Shown: in pieces, positions 32,523 to 43,894 of the stretch | Layout of the letters: every line of letters starts with the position of its first letter | Numbering within the stretch: the first letter of the stretch is position 1 | Source: Dermatemys mawii | Lineage: Eukaryota > Chordata > Testudines > Dermatemydidae | Assembly (NCBI GenBank): GCA_007922305.1 | Contig: ML677333.1 | Coordinates: 14,065,364 to 14,129,363 of the forward strand | DNA: 64,000 bases | Direction: 5' to 3' | Notes under the pieces: model-generated | The model's input: only the letters and a program-made list of their open reading frames with translations | Databases searched by the model: none | What the model was told of the DNA's origin: nothing | Translations under genes and position numbers: made by a program

Positions 32523-32647
32523 AGGCGCTGAAACGAGGGGTGCTGCAGCACCCCTGGCTTGAAGTCGTTTCCATTATATACAGGGTTGGCAGTTTTGTTT
32601 CAATGACTCTGAGCACCCCCATTCTAAAAATAGTCCCAGCACCTCTG
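32523..32647 (+). mobile_element. Short MITE, 'GGTGCTGGAAC' family, copy 2
   Basis: 'aggcgctgaaacgaggggtgctgcagcacccctggcttgaagtcgtttccatta' through 'ctgagcacccccattctaaaaatagtcccagcacctct' aligns with 26769-26903. Confidence 0.75.
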
Positions 32648-33305
32648 GAGGTGGAGGGTAAAAATTGAGCAAATAAATATATAAACAAGGTTTGTGCCTA
32701 GAGTGACTTTTCTGCCTAATTAATAAGCCTCTGAAAACTGGCTTCATAGCAGCTTTCTTTAACACAAGCTGCACAAAGTACCAATAAATGTGATCACATA
32801 TGCACCCGCTCATCCTGAGGATTTGACCAGCACCTGGATTAGCCTAGCCAAGGGGTGAGCAGCCACTCTGCAAACAAGGCCCTGCATGCATTAGTGTCTT
32901 AACTGGTGCTGAACTCTCCTGTGTGTGTCACTAGGATTTCTGGGGATGTGTAACATGGTTCTTTGTGCTATACTAATGTGTATATATAACTACACTCAGG
33001 TTCTTCTCTCTTCCCCAGACCCCAGCGGGAGAACTTGTATCTCCTTCTGGGCATGTGAAGCGGGAGGGGGAGACATTAGAGTACTACCAGTGCTTCAGTA
33101 ATTTAGCCTGCTGCATCCTCACAATCAGGTGGGTGGGTTACCTGCCTGAGTGAAAGCAGCACCCAAGCCCTAGCCTATACCCCCAGTCAGGTCAGTAAGT
33201 CTGGATTTAAAGCACCACCAGACTCAGGTGAGAGAGTATGCATGAATGAGAGGGAGGTTTGGGGTAACACCCAAGTAACAGTTTGAGTCACTTCTACACG
33301 GAGGA
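32648..33305. other. Intergenic, no gene recognised
   Basis: Nothing recognised. Confidence 0.45.
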
Positions 33306-33502
33306 AGGGCCGGCTCCAGGTTTTTTGTCGCCACAAGTGGCAAAAAAAAAGCCACCGCAACTCGTCAACCTGCTGTCAAATTGCCACCAACGAGAGATGT
33401 GGCGGCGGTGGTAAGGCCACCAAAATGCCAGTCACAGGGGGCGCGTCATCCCGCAATGTTGGCCACCCCAAGTACATGCTTGGGGGGGCTGGTGCCCGGA
33501 AC
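33306..33502. mobile_element. GC-rich MITE-like repeat
   Basis: It begins AGGGCCGGCTCCAGG and ends near 'gggctggtgcccggaac', with 'gccaccccaagtacatgcttggggg' inside. This pattern resembles a short hAT-type repeat with CCGGCTCC ends. Target duplications were not resolved. Confidence 0.5.
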
Positions 33503-34998
33503 AAGGCCTGCAGGGAAGTCATATTCTCTGTATAATACTGCCTCACTCAGCAGTGTCAGAGCTGATATGAGATCTTTGTCTCTCTCTCTGAGCTGGCACA
33601 CCCTTCAAAATTAGTTTCCCTTATTCATAGTCAACTAAGCACTATACTCAAGGGCTCAGAGAGATTAAATCATTGTCCTAGTTATGATGCTATTAAATAA
33701 CAGTAAGAACTCCACAGAATACTGCTGATACAGCCTGACCTATTTTGCTTCTTCAATGTCATAATATGGCCTAGTTCACATGCAGCCATCTGTGGCATTT
33801 ATGGGAATTGTACACTGACTTTTCCCTCAGAGTCTCTCTGGGATTGTGAAGCAGTGAGAGCCCCTGGCTGGATTCTTATCTCACTAACATTGGTTTTACA
33901 TCAGTGTTACTCCAGGGTCCTGGGTCTCCTCTCACAGCAGTAACTCCATCAAAGTCAATGGGGTTATCCCAGTATAAAATCACCATGGGGGGTAAGTGAG
34001 GCCCATTCTGGGTCCAATTCAGTTGAGAACAGCCTGTAGTGAGCTGGTGCAACTTCTATGGCAGAGTCTGGGCCAAATTACACAGTGCCCTAAATGAGGG
34101 TGAGCTAGACCTTCAGCAGGTGCACGTCAGTGAAGCTCTGTTAAAATCCATCACTGGGTAGCCCTATAATTGAGGTTTGATGCTCCTAGTGTAGTCACTT
34201 GCAGCCATGCAGGAACAGTGTAAATAGTACCATTCTGATTTGGTAGTGGGTTTTACACCCACTTTGCACAGGAGTAAGTGGCTACAGAACGTGCAAGGCA
34301 ATGGAGAACCAGGCCCTAGGTGTCAGATGGTCATACATGCCACTTACACATTGGGGGAAGGCAAATGGGGGGAGCAGGAAAAGCAACTCTCAGGAGGTTC
34401 TAAGATAAATCAGGTTCTCCGAATCAATTTTAGTTTGTAATCCTGAACTAAATGAGACAAGAATCTGGCCCAGTGGAGGATATACAGGGACAATAAATAT
34501 AACCTGTTTTAATTTACACCATTTTACTACTTTTTTACTGTTTTCTTTTTCTCTTAATCCACTTTGCAGGCCCCTTTGCATGTGGATTACAGTTTAGGCT
34601 CCTTTTGACTCAGCTGGCCAAATGGAATGACTATATGTGAGATGCACATCAGTCAGTGAGTGTGAGTCTAAATTGGAACAACTGACACCAGAAGCTTTCG
34701 AACTGTGATCTCTAGATCATTGCCAGTTCTGCACAACTTACTGGTCATCCGCTGAGACCTGGCTGAGCACATGGTATTAGCTCTTCTCCCTGTTTCCTCC
34801 AGCTAAACTGCATTAAAATACAAACACTTTCCTACTATGTCTTTTCTATGGAGATAACTGCAGTATTGTCCTTGCCACAAGGATGTAAAGGAGGGTGGTC
34901 CACGAAACTATTCCTATAGTTTAAATATGGTCCACACTTCTCATCAGACTGAGAACTGTGAGTTACACTCTGAGGGGGCCAGAAGAAGTATTATTCAT
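33503..34998. other. Intergenic, no gene recognised
   Basis: Several stretches (33890-34000, 34020-34330) have the 'aatggggttatcccagtataaaatcacc' style of decayed palindromic repeats. No gene. Confidence 0.4.
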
Positions 34999-35105
34999 CA
35001 CAGAATATCAGGTTTGGAAGGACCTCATAAGATCGTCTAGTCCAACTCCCGCACAAAGCAGGACCAATCCCCAACTAGTCTTACAAATCTAAACTCCCTT
35101 AGTCT
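34999..35105 (-). mobile_element. CR1 LINE 3' end fragment
   Basis: 'tcacagaatatcaggtttggaaggacctcataagatcgtctagtccaactcccgcacaaagcaggaccaatccccaact' is the antisense of a CR1 3' end, with the TCACAGAAT-type terminus on the left. Confidence 0.75.
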
Positions 35106-37566
35106 CCCTCTGAATTTGGCCCATTGTTTAACTTGGGTTTTGGCCAGATACATTTCTCAGGCTAACAGTGAAGCACCAGGTGATTGTCTTGCTTCTTTCA
35201 CTAGCCAGCAACTGCTATCAATATCATTCTCCAGCTCCCTATCGCCCATAGGAGCACATGCGCATGGACACTATTAAGTTCCAAAAATACTTTGCTCCAC
35301 AGATCTCTGTTAAGGTCACTTTGACCCCCTTCTTGTGGGTCTGCTGTGCTTCAAGTATTTCACAGTTATATTTACCAGGTCAAATTCAGAGATGCTACAT
35401 AAATGGGTGCCAGTAGGTGTAATAGGACTAAATTTGGCTCTCAGATGCATGTGTGGCGTTGCATCAGATTTACGCTAGTGGAACTGAGAGGAGAACCAGG
35501 CCCTGAGAGCCTGAGTGTAAGGGAGTCTTAGAGTGCGTCTACACTGCAGCTGGGAGCGTACTTCCCAGCACAGGTAGACAGACACACTAGCTCTGCCTGT
35601 GCTAGTGCCTGAGTACATGTCTGGGGGTCTGGGTGGATTTTTACTCATTCAGCTAGCGCATGCTGCCACAGCCATACTGCCGGTTTTAGCACACTAGCTT
35701 GAGCAGAACTAGCACGTGTTTGTCTGCCCGCCGTCGGAAGCACATGCGCAGCTGCAGAGGAGACCAGTGGTAAGTGGTAATAATTTACAGATTGAGGAGT
35801 TTGAAGGTGTATGTAAAGTAGACAATGTCCTGCTTTCATTTACATATTCTTAAACTCTCCTGATATTGTTTTTCCCACTCTGCTCCTCCCTTCTGGCTCC
35901 TTGGCATGTGAGTTACTCAAACTTCAACTTGGAAGGTCTGATTCAGAGGTGATATTGAAGAAGAGGCACGTTGCATGTCAGTAAGTGGGTGTGAAATTTG
36001 ATGGCATCTAGGAGGTGTAATACATACATGGGGGGAGTTGGTGGAAAGTGTGAGAACTCCATTCATTTAACCATTGAATTTGCCTTGTTATTGGGCCGCG
36101 CCCCCTCCCCCATCTTTGCTTCACTTCGGTCAGGGCCTGCTAAGGAATCCGTTCTCATGCTGTTCTGTAAAATGCTTCCCGAGCGTGCCAGTAGGTGCCT
36201 ATGGAATTCAGCAGTGAAACTTTCTCTTTGACGTGGCCCATAAAAGCCTAAAGCCAAGAGCCACCAGGGGCAGGACTTCTTCTGACGTACTTCACCACTC
36301 CTGTCTCATCCCAAAGAGATCTAGAATGTTCAGATGATGGTGATTTTTAGAAAGAGAACAGTGAATAAAGACCGAGAGTATTAAGGGTAGAAATGCAGAT
36401 GAAAGGGATGAGCTTGTGAGGTGCTGAGGGCCCTCTCTGCCCACCATCTTTAAACCAGAGTTCTATTAGCTTGGGCATCTCAACCAAACACATCTTCTAC
36501 AGTACAAAATGAGGAAAGATCCAGACCAGACCCCTAGAGGATAAACAGATATCCTTGATTCCATCTCATAGTGCAGAACTCCAGTCTTGAGATGACAAAG
36601 GTGTAGATTCACATACCAAAAAAAACCCAAAAACTTGTGCTACCTGTCCAATGAATGGGCATATTCAGCATAAATGAGTTTTATTATTTTAGAAATGAAT
36701 TAGATCTGTTGAGTTTATCCTTGTATATTAATCCAAGCTTTGCAAAAACATTTTCATGTATCTCTAGGCATTTTTCAGTATAGTTCTGTACATATTTATT
36801 GTACTGTGGAGTGCCAAATATTCCAGCAGGTTGTTGAACATTCATGTGACCTAAAATCATGTCTGTCTGTCTCTCTCACATACACACACAAAATCATGTC
36901 TCTCTCTCTCTCATACACACACATACACACACACACCCCCCTAACGTACACAACTCCCAGCACTCCAGTCTGGGTTCCCTAAGAAGTGGCCACATTTGTC
37001 TTTTTAAAATCTGACCATTTGTAGAAGCAACTCTTTGCCAGCATAGCTGCTGTTTTTGTCTGTAGAGATTCCACATCTCTATGTAGTTTCTTTGCTTTTA
37101 TTTACACATACAACATTCTGGATCAGATATTACACACACATGCAGGCATTTCACTGAATTACTGCTTTTACTGTACAAGTTTACACAACCACGTCACTCT
37201 TAATCACTTTAGGATTAGCTAGCAAAGTGCAAAAAGTACAGAATGCCAAAACCTCCTGTCATTGGACTAGTACACATATTTACAGAAGTGTTAATGTTGC
37301 ACAGCAGCAACACTAATTTAATAAATTGATAACTCAAAAGGAATTTCAAAATTCCAGTTTAACTTTTTAATAAAAGCTGAATGTCACAAGTGACACACAG
37401 TCCATTTGAAAGGGGAGAAAATGTCAGTTTTAATTTAAAACTCTTGGCATGGGGGTAACTTGCAATAGCTTCTCTCTTGCAGAAAAGCAAGACTTTCATA
37501 TTGTGACTTGTAACTTTCATATTGTACTAAATAAAAAACTAGAGTGATGAGACACATTATCAGTAT
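35106..37566. other. Intergenic with a MITE-like stretch and a microsatellite
   Basis: At about 35530-35720, 'gagtgcgtctacactgcagctgggagcgtacttccc' resembles non-autonomous elements with a CTACACTGCA start. A microsatellite at 36863-36938 is listed separately. No gene recognised. Confidence 0.45.
36863..36938 (+). repeat. Compound microsatellite (CT)n/(CA)n
   Basis: Runs of tctgtctgtctctctc, then acacacaca, a repeated 'aaatcatgtctctctctctctc', then acacacacatacacacacacac. The motif 'aaatcatgtctctct/gtctg' occurs twice, suggesting a local duplication. Confidence 0.9.
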
Positions 37567-37605
37567 AGAATCAGAGAGGTAGCCATGTTAGTCTGGAATT
37601 GCAGA

Positions 37606-37672
37606 ATTGCAGCTCTGCAGTGTCTCTTTGCAGTCTGGACTTGAAGTTTTTTTGCTGCAAAATGCTGACCTT
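37606..37672 (-). repeat. Displaced PLE coding segment in the tail of copy 1
   Basis: Matches 40848-40914, which lies inside the copy 2 reading frame, at 63 of 67 positions. It replaces the 'agtgacaaagag' found at the same tail position in copy 2. The same segment is missing from copy 1's ORF at 37991/37992. Confidence 0.88.
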
Positions 37673-37719
37673 TCCTGTGGCACCTTAAAGACTAACTAAA
37701 AATTTTTTAGAGCATAAGC

Positions 37720-37747
37720 TTTCGTGGGCTAATACCCACTTCGTCAG
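37720..37747 (-). ncRNA. Hammerhead-ribozyme-like core in the PLE tail
   Basis: The minus strand reads CTGACGA, then GTGGG-tattag-CCCAC as stem II, then GAAA, then a 2-bp GC/GC mini-stem around TTAT and 'TC' as the possible cleavage site. CTGANGA and GAAA are the two invariant blocks of the hammerhead fold. Stem I pairing was not found, so activity may need a dimer or may be lost. PLEs are known to carry hammerhead motifs. Confidence 0.6.
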
Positions 37748-37854
37748 ATGCATGCAGTGGAAGTATCCAGGGGCAGGTATAAATAGGTAGGCAAGAACCA
37801 GGTGGGAGATAACAAGGTTAGTCCAATGAGGCTGAACCGGCTTGTTATCTCTAA

Positions 37855-40473
37855 TCAGGGAGGGTGAGGTGTTCCTCTAGCAGCTGAACTGGAGGTGTGA
37901 ATAGCGAGAGAAGAGAAGCTGCTTTTGTAGTTAGCTAGCCATTCAAAATCTCTATTCAGTCCCAAATTGATTGTGTCAAATTTGCAAATGAAATCTTCTA
38001 TGGTGTGTCTGGTGAGGTTGAAGTGCTCTCCTACAGGTTTTTGTATATTGCCATTCCTGATATCTGATTTGTGTCCATTTATCCTTTTTCGTAGGGACTG
38101 TCCAGTTTGGCCGATGTACATAGCAGATGGACATTGCTGGCACATGATGGCATATATTACATTGGTAGATGTGCAGGTGAATGAACCAGTGATGGTGTGG
38201 CTGATCTGGTTTGGTCCTGTGATGGTGTTGCTGGTGTAGATGTGTGGGCAGAGTTGGCATCGAGGTTTGTTGCATGGATTGGTTCCTGAGTTAGAGTTAT
38301 TATGGCGCGGTGTGCTGTTGCTGGTGAGAATATGCTTGAGGTTGGCAGGTTGTCTGTAGGCCAGGACTGGCCTGCCTCCCAAGGCCTGTGAAAGTGAGGG
38401 ATTGTTGTCCAGGATGGGTTGTAGATCCCTGATGATGCGTTGGAGAGGCTTTAACTGAGGACTGTAGGTGATGGCCAGTGGTGTTCCGTTGTTTTCTTTC
38501 TTGGGCTTGTCTTGCAGCAGCAGGCTTCTGGGTACACGTCTGGCTCTGTTGATCTGTGACCTTATTTCCTTGTGTGGGTATTGTAGTTTTGAGAAAGCTT
38601 GGTGGAGATCTTGTAGGTGTTGGTCTCTGTCTGAGGGGTTGGAGCAAATACGATTGTACCTCAGTGCTTGGCTGTAGACAATGGATCGTGTGGTGTGCCC
38701 GGGATGGAAGCTGGTGGCATGAAGGTAGGCATAGCTGTCGGTAGGTTTTCGGTACAGGGTGGTGTTGATGTGGCCGTCATTAATTTGCACCGTGGTGTCC
38801 AGGAAGTGGACCTCCTGTGTAGACTGGTCCAGGCTGAGGTGGATGGTGGGGTGGAAGCTGTTGAAATCATGGTGGAATTCTTCCAGAGTTTCTTTCCCAT
38901 GGGTCCAGATGATGAAGATGTCATCAGTGTAGCGTAGATAGAGGAGGGGCGTGAGTGAACGAGAGCTGAGGAAGCGTTGTTCCAGGTCAGCCATAAAGAT
39001 GTTGGCATACTATGGGGCCATGCGGGTGCCCATAGCGGTGCCACTGGTCTGGAGGTATATATTGTCACCAAATTTGAAATAATTGTGTGTGAGCATAAAG
39101 TCACAGAGTTCAGCAACCACTTGTGCTGTGGCATCATCAGGGATACTATTCCTGACAGCTTGTATTCCATCTTTGTGTGGGATGTTTGTGTAGAGAGCCT
39201 CTACATCCATGGTGGCTAGGATGGTGTTTTCTGGAAGGTCACCAATGCATTGTAGTTTTCTCAGGAAGTCGGTGGTGTCACGGAGATAGCTGGGAGTGCT
39301 GGTGGCGTAGGGTCTGAGTAGTGTGTCCACATATCCAGACAGTCCTTCAGTGAGAGTGCCAATGCCCGAGATGATGGGGCGTCCAGGATTTCCAGGTTTG
39401 TGGATCTTGGGTAAAAGAGAGAATAACCCCGGTCGGGGCTCTAAGGGTATGGTAATTTGTTCCTGTGTTAGTGTAGGGAGTGTCCTGAGTAGACGGTGCA
39501 GTTTCTTAGTATATTCTTCAGTGGGATCTGAGGGAAGTGGCTTGTAGAAATTGATGTTGGAGAGTTGTCTGGTAGCCTCCTTTTGGTAGTCAGACCTGTC
39601 CATGATGACAACAGCACCTCCTTTATCAGCCTCTTTGATTATGATGTCAGCGTTGTTTCTGAGGCTGTGGATAGCATTGCGTTCTGCTCGACTTAGGTTG
39701 CGAGGCAGGCGATGTTGTTTTTCCACAATTTCTGCCTGTGCACGTCGGCGGAAGTATTCTATGTATAAGTCCAGACTGTCATTTCGACCCTCAGGAGGAG
39801 TCCATGTGGAGTTCTTCTTCTTGTGCTGCTGGTGGGATGGCGTCTGTGTATCAGTGCGCTGTTCTATGTTGTCTTGAAAGTATTCTTTGAGTCGGAGACG
39901 GCGAAAGTAGGCTTCCAGATCACCGCAGAATTGTATCTTGTTCGTGGGGGTGGTGGGGCAGAATGAGAGTCCTTGAGATAGGACAGACTCTTCTGCCGGG
40001 CTGAGTGTGTAGCTGGATAGATTGACGATATTGCTGGGTGAGTTAGGGGTACCACTGCTGTGGCCCCATGTGGCAGGCAGGATTTTAGATAGCTTGCAGT
40101 CCTTTTTCTTTTGTAGAGCGGTGAAGTGTGTAATATAGATCTCCTGTCTTATTTTAGTAAAGTCTGTTTGTGTGGAGAGTTGGTTGTTTATCAAGGTCTC
40201 CAGGTTGGAAAGCTCTTTTTTGATGTTTTCCTGTTTGCTGTACAGGATGCTGATCTGGTGGTTCCTCAGTTTCTTAGATAGTGTCTGGCATCATCTCTCA
40301 CTGTAGTCTGTGCAGTATGTAGAAAGCAATGGATTTTTCACCTTCAGTCCATTTGATATGATGTCCATCCGTTTGCATTTGGAGAGAAAGATGATATCTG
40401 TCTGTATTTGTGCAAGTTTCTTCATGAGGTTGATGGATTTCCACTCCATACGGCTAAATGCAGTGCCTTGCAT
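37855..40473 (-). pseudogene. Penelope-like reverse transcriptase with GIY-YIG endonuclease, two nonsense codons
   Basis: An 872-codon frame from the ATG at 40473, interrupted only by TGA at 40293-40291 and TAG at 39012-39010. The N-terminal part is helical and basic. RT motifs follow: TMDVEALYTNI (motif A), TSGTAMGTRMAP (motif B) and RYTDDIFIIW (motif C, YTDD near 38931-38920). The TAG falls between motifs B and C and would remove the catalytic YTDD. A cysteine cluster (CNKPRCQLC) precedes the GIY-YIG nuclease ('VIYAIMCQQC', 'MYIGQTGQSLRKRINGHK'). The enzyme would nick target DNA and reverse-transcribe its own RNA. A 69-bp in-frame segment after the nuclease is missing compared with copy 2. 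Both stops could come from one C-to-T change each (CGA, CAG). Confidence 0.9.
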
Positions 40474-40480
40474 GTTGTCA

Positions 40481-41411
40481 AGAATCAGAGGGGTAGCCGT
40501 GTTAGTCTGGAATTGCAGAAGTGACAAAGAGTCCTGTGGCACCTTAAAGACTAACTAAAGATTTAGAGCATAAGCTTTCATGGGCTAATACCCACTTCGT
40601 CGGATGCATGCAGTGGAAGTATCCAGGGGCAGGTATAAATAGGTAGGCAAGAACCAGGTGGGAGATAACAGGGTTAGTCCAATGAGGCTGAACCAGCTTG
40701 TTATCTCTAATCAGGGAGGGTGAGATGTTCCTCTAGCAGCTGAATTGGAGGTGTGAATAGCGAGAGAAGAAAAGCTGCTTTTGTAGTTAGCTAGCCACTT
40801 GTAATCGTTGTTCAATCCTTGACTGATAGTATCAAATTTGCAAATGAATTGCAGCTCTGCAGTCTCTCTCTGTAGTCTGGACTTGAAGTTTTTTTGCTGT
40901 AAAATGCTGACCTTTAAATCTTCTATAGTGTGTCCAGCGAGGTTGAAGTGTTCTCCTACAGGTTTTTGTATATTGCCATTCCTGATATCTGATTTGTGTC
41001 CATTTATCCTTTTTCGTAGGGACTGTCCAGTTTGGCTGATGTACATAGCAGATGGACATTGCTGGCACATGATGGCATATATTACATTGGTAGATGTGCT
41101 GGTGAATGAACCAGTAATGGTGTGGCTGATCTGGTTTGGTTCTGTGATGGTGTTGCTGGTGTAGATGTGTGGGCAGAGTTGGCATCGAGGTTTGTTGCAT
41201 GGATTGGTTCCTGAGTTAGAGTTATTATGGCGCGGTGTGCTGTTGCTGGTGAGAATATGCTTGAGGTTGGCAGGTTGTCTGTAGGCCAGGACTGGCCTGC
41301 CTCCCAAGGCCTGTGAAAGTGAGGGATTGTTGTCCAGGATGGGTTGTAGATCCCTGATGATGTGTTGGAGAGGCTTTAACTGAGAGCTGTAGGTGATGGC
41401 CAGTGGTGTTC
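40481..41411 (-). mobile_element. Penelope-like element, 5'-truncated copy 2
   Basis: Covers only the 3' third of the element. It starts (minus strand) at about 41411, where similarity to copy 1 (38490 region) stops, and ends at 40481 directly against the start of copy 1. In the sense direction it lies upstream of the full copy, like the pseudo-LTR arrangement described for PLEs. Its tail core is mutated to CCGACGA. Confidence 0.85.
40711..41411 (-). pseudogene. PLE GIY-YIG endonuclease, 5'-truncated frame
   Basis: From about 41307 a 198-residue open frame carries the cysteine cluster (CNKPRCQLC), the GIY-YIG core (MYISQTGQ, with G to S at the glycine of the YIG block) and the C-terminus. 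It keeps the 23-residue segment LKVSILQQKNFKS...ETAELQ that copy 1 lacks. The YIG glycine change would probably harm the nuclease even if expressed. Confidence 0.8.
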
Positions 41412-42060
41412 TGCACTCTGACTCCCTGGCTGGAGTGGGCCTGGTACTCCACCTCAGTGAAATGGATAAGGTCTGATGCGTATTGGGTGAGATGCCCCAG
41501 CATCACTGTGAACAAGGAGTTGCATTACTGTGCTCTGACTGACCTCCAGAAATGTCCCATAATTCCCCCTAAGTCAAGTTGCCCCTCTTGTCACTGTTGT
41601 GAAATCGGCTGCAGGAATGTGAAAGTGCCCTTTCAAAACTCCTTTTCAGCCAGCCGGCTGCTTATCTGCTCCAAGAAAAAACAAACATTTACTGTTTGCT
41701 TTGAGTGAGTGAGAGCGAGCTGGGAGGTGGAAGAGGGTCTGAACTTACAAGACAGCATACTGACACACTCAGCACCCCAAAAATACACTCTCTCTCCCCC
41801 CACATACACACAACACACTACCTGTCACATTCCACCCCACCCCATCCCCGCATTTGAAAAGCACATTGCAGCCACTTGAATGCTGGGATAGCTGCTCATA
41901 ATGCACTGCTCCCAATGCAGCAGCAAGTGCCACAAATGTGGCCACGCCAATGCACTTGCAGCTGTCAGGGTGGACAGACTTCGGTGCTTTCCCTAGTGCG
42001 CTCTCCGAAGGCTGGTTTAACCCAAAGCGCTCTACATCTGCAAGTGTAGCCAAGCCCTCA
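41412..42060 (-). mobile_element. Harbinger-like non-autonomous element, one end missing
   Basis: The right end 'gcgctctacatctgcaagtgtagccaagccctca' is the reverse of the left end of the Harbinger at 47497 (ggctacacttgcagatgtagaacgc). The next 190 bases (gtggccacg, gggatagctgc, gggagcag-type strings) also align in inverted orientation. The left side ends at the PLE junction without a matching terminal repeat. Confidence 0.7.
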
Positions 42061-42897
42061 GTGCCTGGGAATCTAGACGCTCCAGTGAATCATGTACGTC
42101 CCCTAGCCTGTGAACCGTGTTGGTAAAGGGTGACATCAGGCATTGTTTTCCCATCCCTCCTGAAAATTGCCCTGCTACCCAGCACCATTTCCGTATTGTC
42201 CATGAAGAACTTCAGCCAGCTTGCTCTCTTCCAGCTCACCATCTGCATCAGTGGGAACGCAGAGAAGCTAGACAATCAAGGTCAGATGAAAAGGAGGTCC
42301 AGGGCTCAGTGTCATCTGTCCCCAAGTATAAAACCTTGAGAAAAATAACTTGTGAACCAAATGACAGGGCCATTTGGAGCTCAGGGGCTGGGGTGTTCCT
42401 CTCTGATTCACCTCCAGTTCACAAAGGGATTGTTTTCCTGATTTTTTTTTTTTAATTTATTTTTTTGTTAATGTATAAATTCCTCTGCAGAGGAATTTTG
42501 GAAAGTCCAGAGGAGCACTTAGCTCATGGTCAGCCTAATTACATAATAAAACCTGCTACAGTGCAGCCAGAATAGCCACTTATGGAGCCAGCTGTTGCTG
42601 AAAAAATGTTGTTTACAGCTTGGTGTCTGCACTGTCTGAACACGACCCATAGAGGGGAAGGACCTGGGAGAGAGACAGAAACATCTTACAGAGTTTGTTC
42701 TCTGATTTACTGTTTAACTAAGAGCATGTAATGGGTTTTTGTTCTCTGCAAAACAGGATTCTAATACTTGCATTCTGGGACTCCCTGCAGCTATTTCCAT
42801 GGGGACTGAAGTGAATGGAACGCTGAAATGCCCAATGTCCCCACCAAAATGATACACTGTATGAATGAGTCATACAAAGTAACCCATCACTCTGCTT
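42061..42897. other. Intergenic, no gene recognised
   Basis: A T-rich run at 42442-42472. Nothing else seen. Confidence 0.45.
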
Positions 42898-43020
42898 TAG
42901 GGTGACCAGATGTCCCAGCTTTATAGGGACAGTCCCGATTTTTGGGTCTTTTTCTTATATTGGCTCCTATTATCCCCCACCCCTGCCCCAATTTTTCACA
43001 CTTGCTGTCTGGGCACCCTA
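42898..43020 (+). mobile_element. hAT MITE, 'GGGTGACCAGA' family, copy 2
   Basis: 123 bp from TAGGGTGACCAGA to TCTGGGCACCCTA. Flanks CTCTGCTT (42890-42897) and CTCTTTTT (43021-43028) match at 6 of 8 bases, so this copy is somewhat older. Confidence 0.82.
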
Positions 43021-43131
43021 CTCTTTTTCCTTGCATTTCAGCCACTAAGACAAAGGAAAAATATAAGGGAATGATTTACCTTACTATTTGTATTAGGAAG
43101 AGAAAAGAGAGATTTAAATATTGTGACAGAG

Positions 43132-43793
43132 TTAGACCAGAAGGATACAGGAGAGTGCTGGAAGGCAGGTATATTAGTCTCAGGATGTGCAGGTCCCTGT
43201 TCCCTGGATAGCCAAACAAAGGCTACTCCAGGCCAATCAAGACACCTGGGGCCAATTAAGAACCTTCTAGAAAGGAGTAGAAACAGCTAGCCTAATTGGG
43301 ACACCTGAAGCCAATCAGGGACTGGCTGAAACCAGATAAAAACCTCCCAGTTAGTCAGGTGGGCTGTGGGTGTCAGGAGCTGTGGAAGGAGTTTGTGCTG
43401 TTGGTGAGACTGAGTGGTGGACAACATATCATCCAGAAGGAAGGAGGCCCTGAGGTAAGGGTGAAGTGGAGTTTGAAGAAGCAGGGAAGTAGTCCAGGGT
43501 GGGGAAGTAGCCCAGGGAATTGTATTGTGTTTTGTGGATAAAAGGTCAGCCATCTTAGCTGATACTATTAGGGTCCCTGGGCTGGAGCCTGGAGCAGAAG
43601 GCGGGCCCGGGCCCGGGCTCCCCACTGTTTACACCTTCCATACTGGCCTGTGATGAAGGTAACTCACTAGGCGGTGACTCTTCTCAATTATACTGAGAAA
43701 GGAGGGTCACTCTGGGGCCTAGATGAGTTTCTGAGGCCCCTAACTCTGCCAGAAAGCACAGGACCCACAAGTGCAAACTTGGAGCTTTTCACA
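43132..43793 (+). mobile_element. Solo LTR-like element
   Basis: 662 bp with ends TGTGACAGAG and CTTTTCACA and flanked on both sides by ATAT (43128-43131, 43794-43797). The interior has LTR-like texture ('ccaggccaatcaagacacctgg', 'gataaaaacctccc', 'ggcgggcccgggcccgggctcc'). No internal coding region is attached, so it is a solo LTR or an LTR-derived repeat. Its family (gypsy- or ERV-type) was not determined. Confidence 0.6.
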
Positions 43794-43894
43794 ATATGCA
43801 TAAATTAAGTACACTATTTAATTGCATCTATGTATATGGTAGTAACTACCTAGACACCTATTAGAAGAGTAATAGCAAGACACACAATTTTTAG

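Larger units (their letters stand above)
37567..40480 (-). mobile_element. Penelope-like element, near full-length (copy 1)
   Basis: Read on the minus strand it starts at 40480 right after the tail of a second copy, encodes the RT-endonuclease frame, and ends in a tail at 37567 ('ctaacatggctacctctctgattct'). The tail contains a hammerhead-like core at 37720-37747. A 67-bp piece of coding-type sequence sits inside the tail (37606-37672). Confidence 0.88.

Noticed and set aside
36863..36938. Repeat cluster as a CRISPR-like or regulatory array
   Set aside because: Simple dinucleotide microsatellite in a vertebrate genome.
37748..37760. Stem I of the hammerhead from 'tgcatgcat' before CTGACGA
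   Set aside because: The sequence after the predicted cleavage site (taaaaaattt) does not pair with it, so a standard monomeric stem I is not supported.
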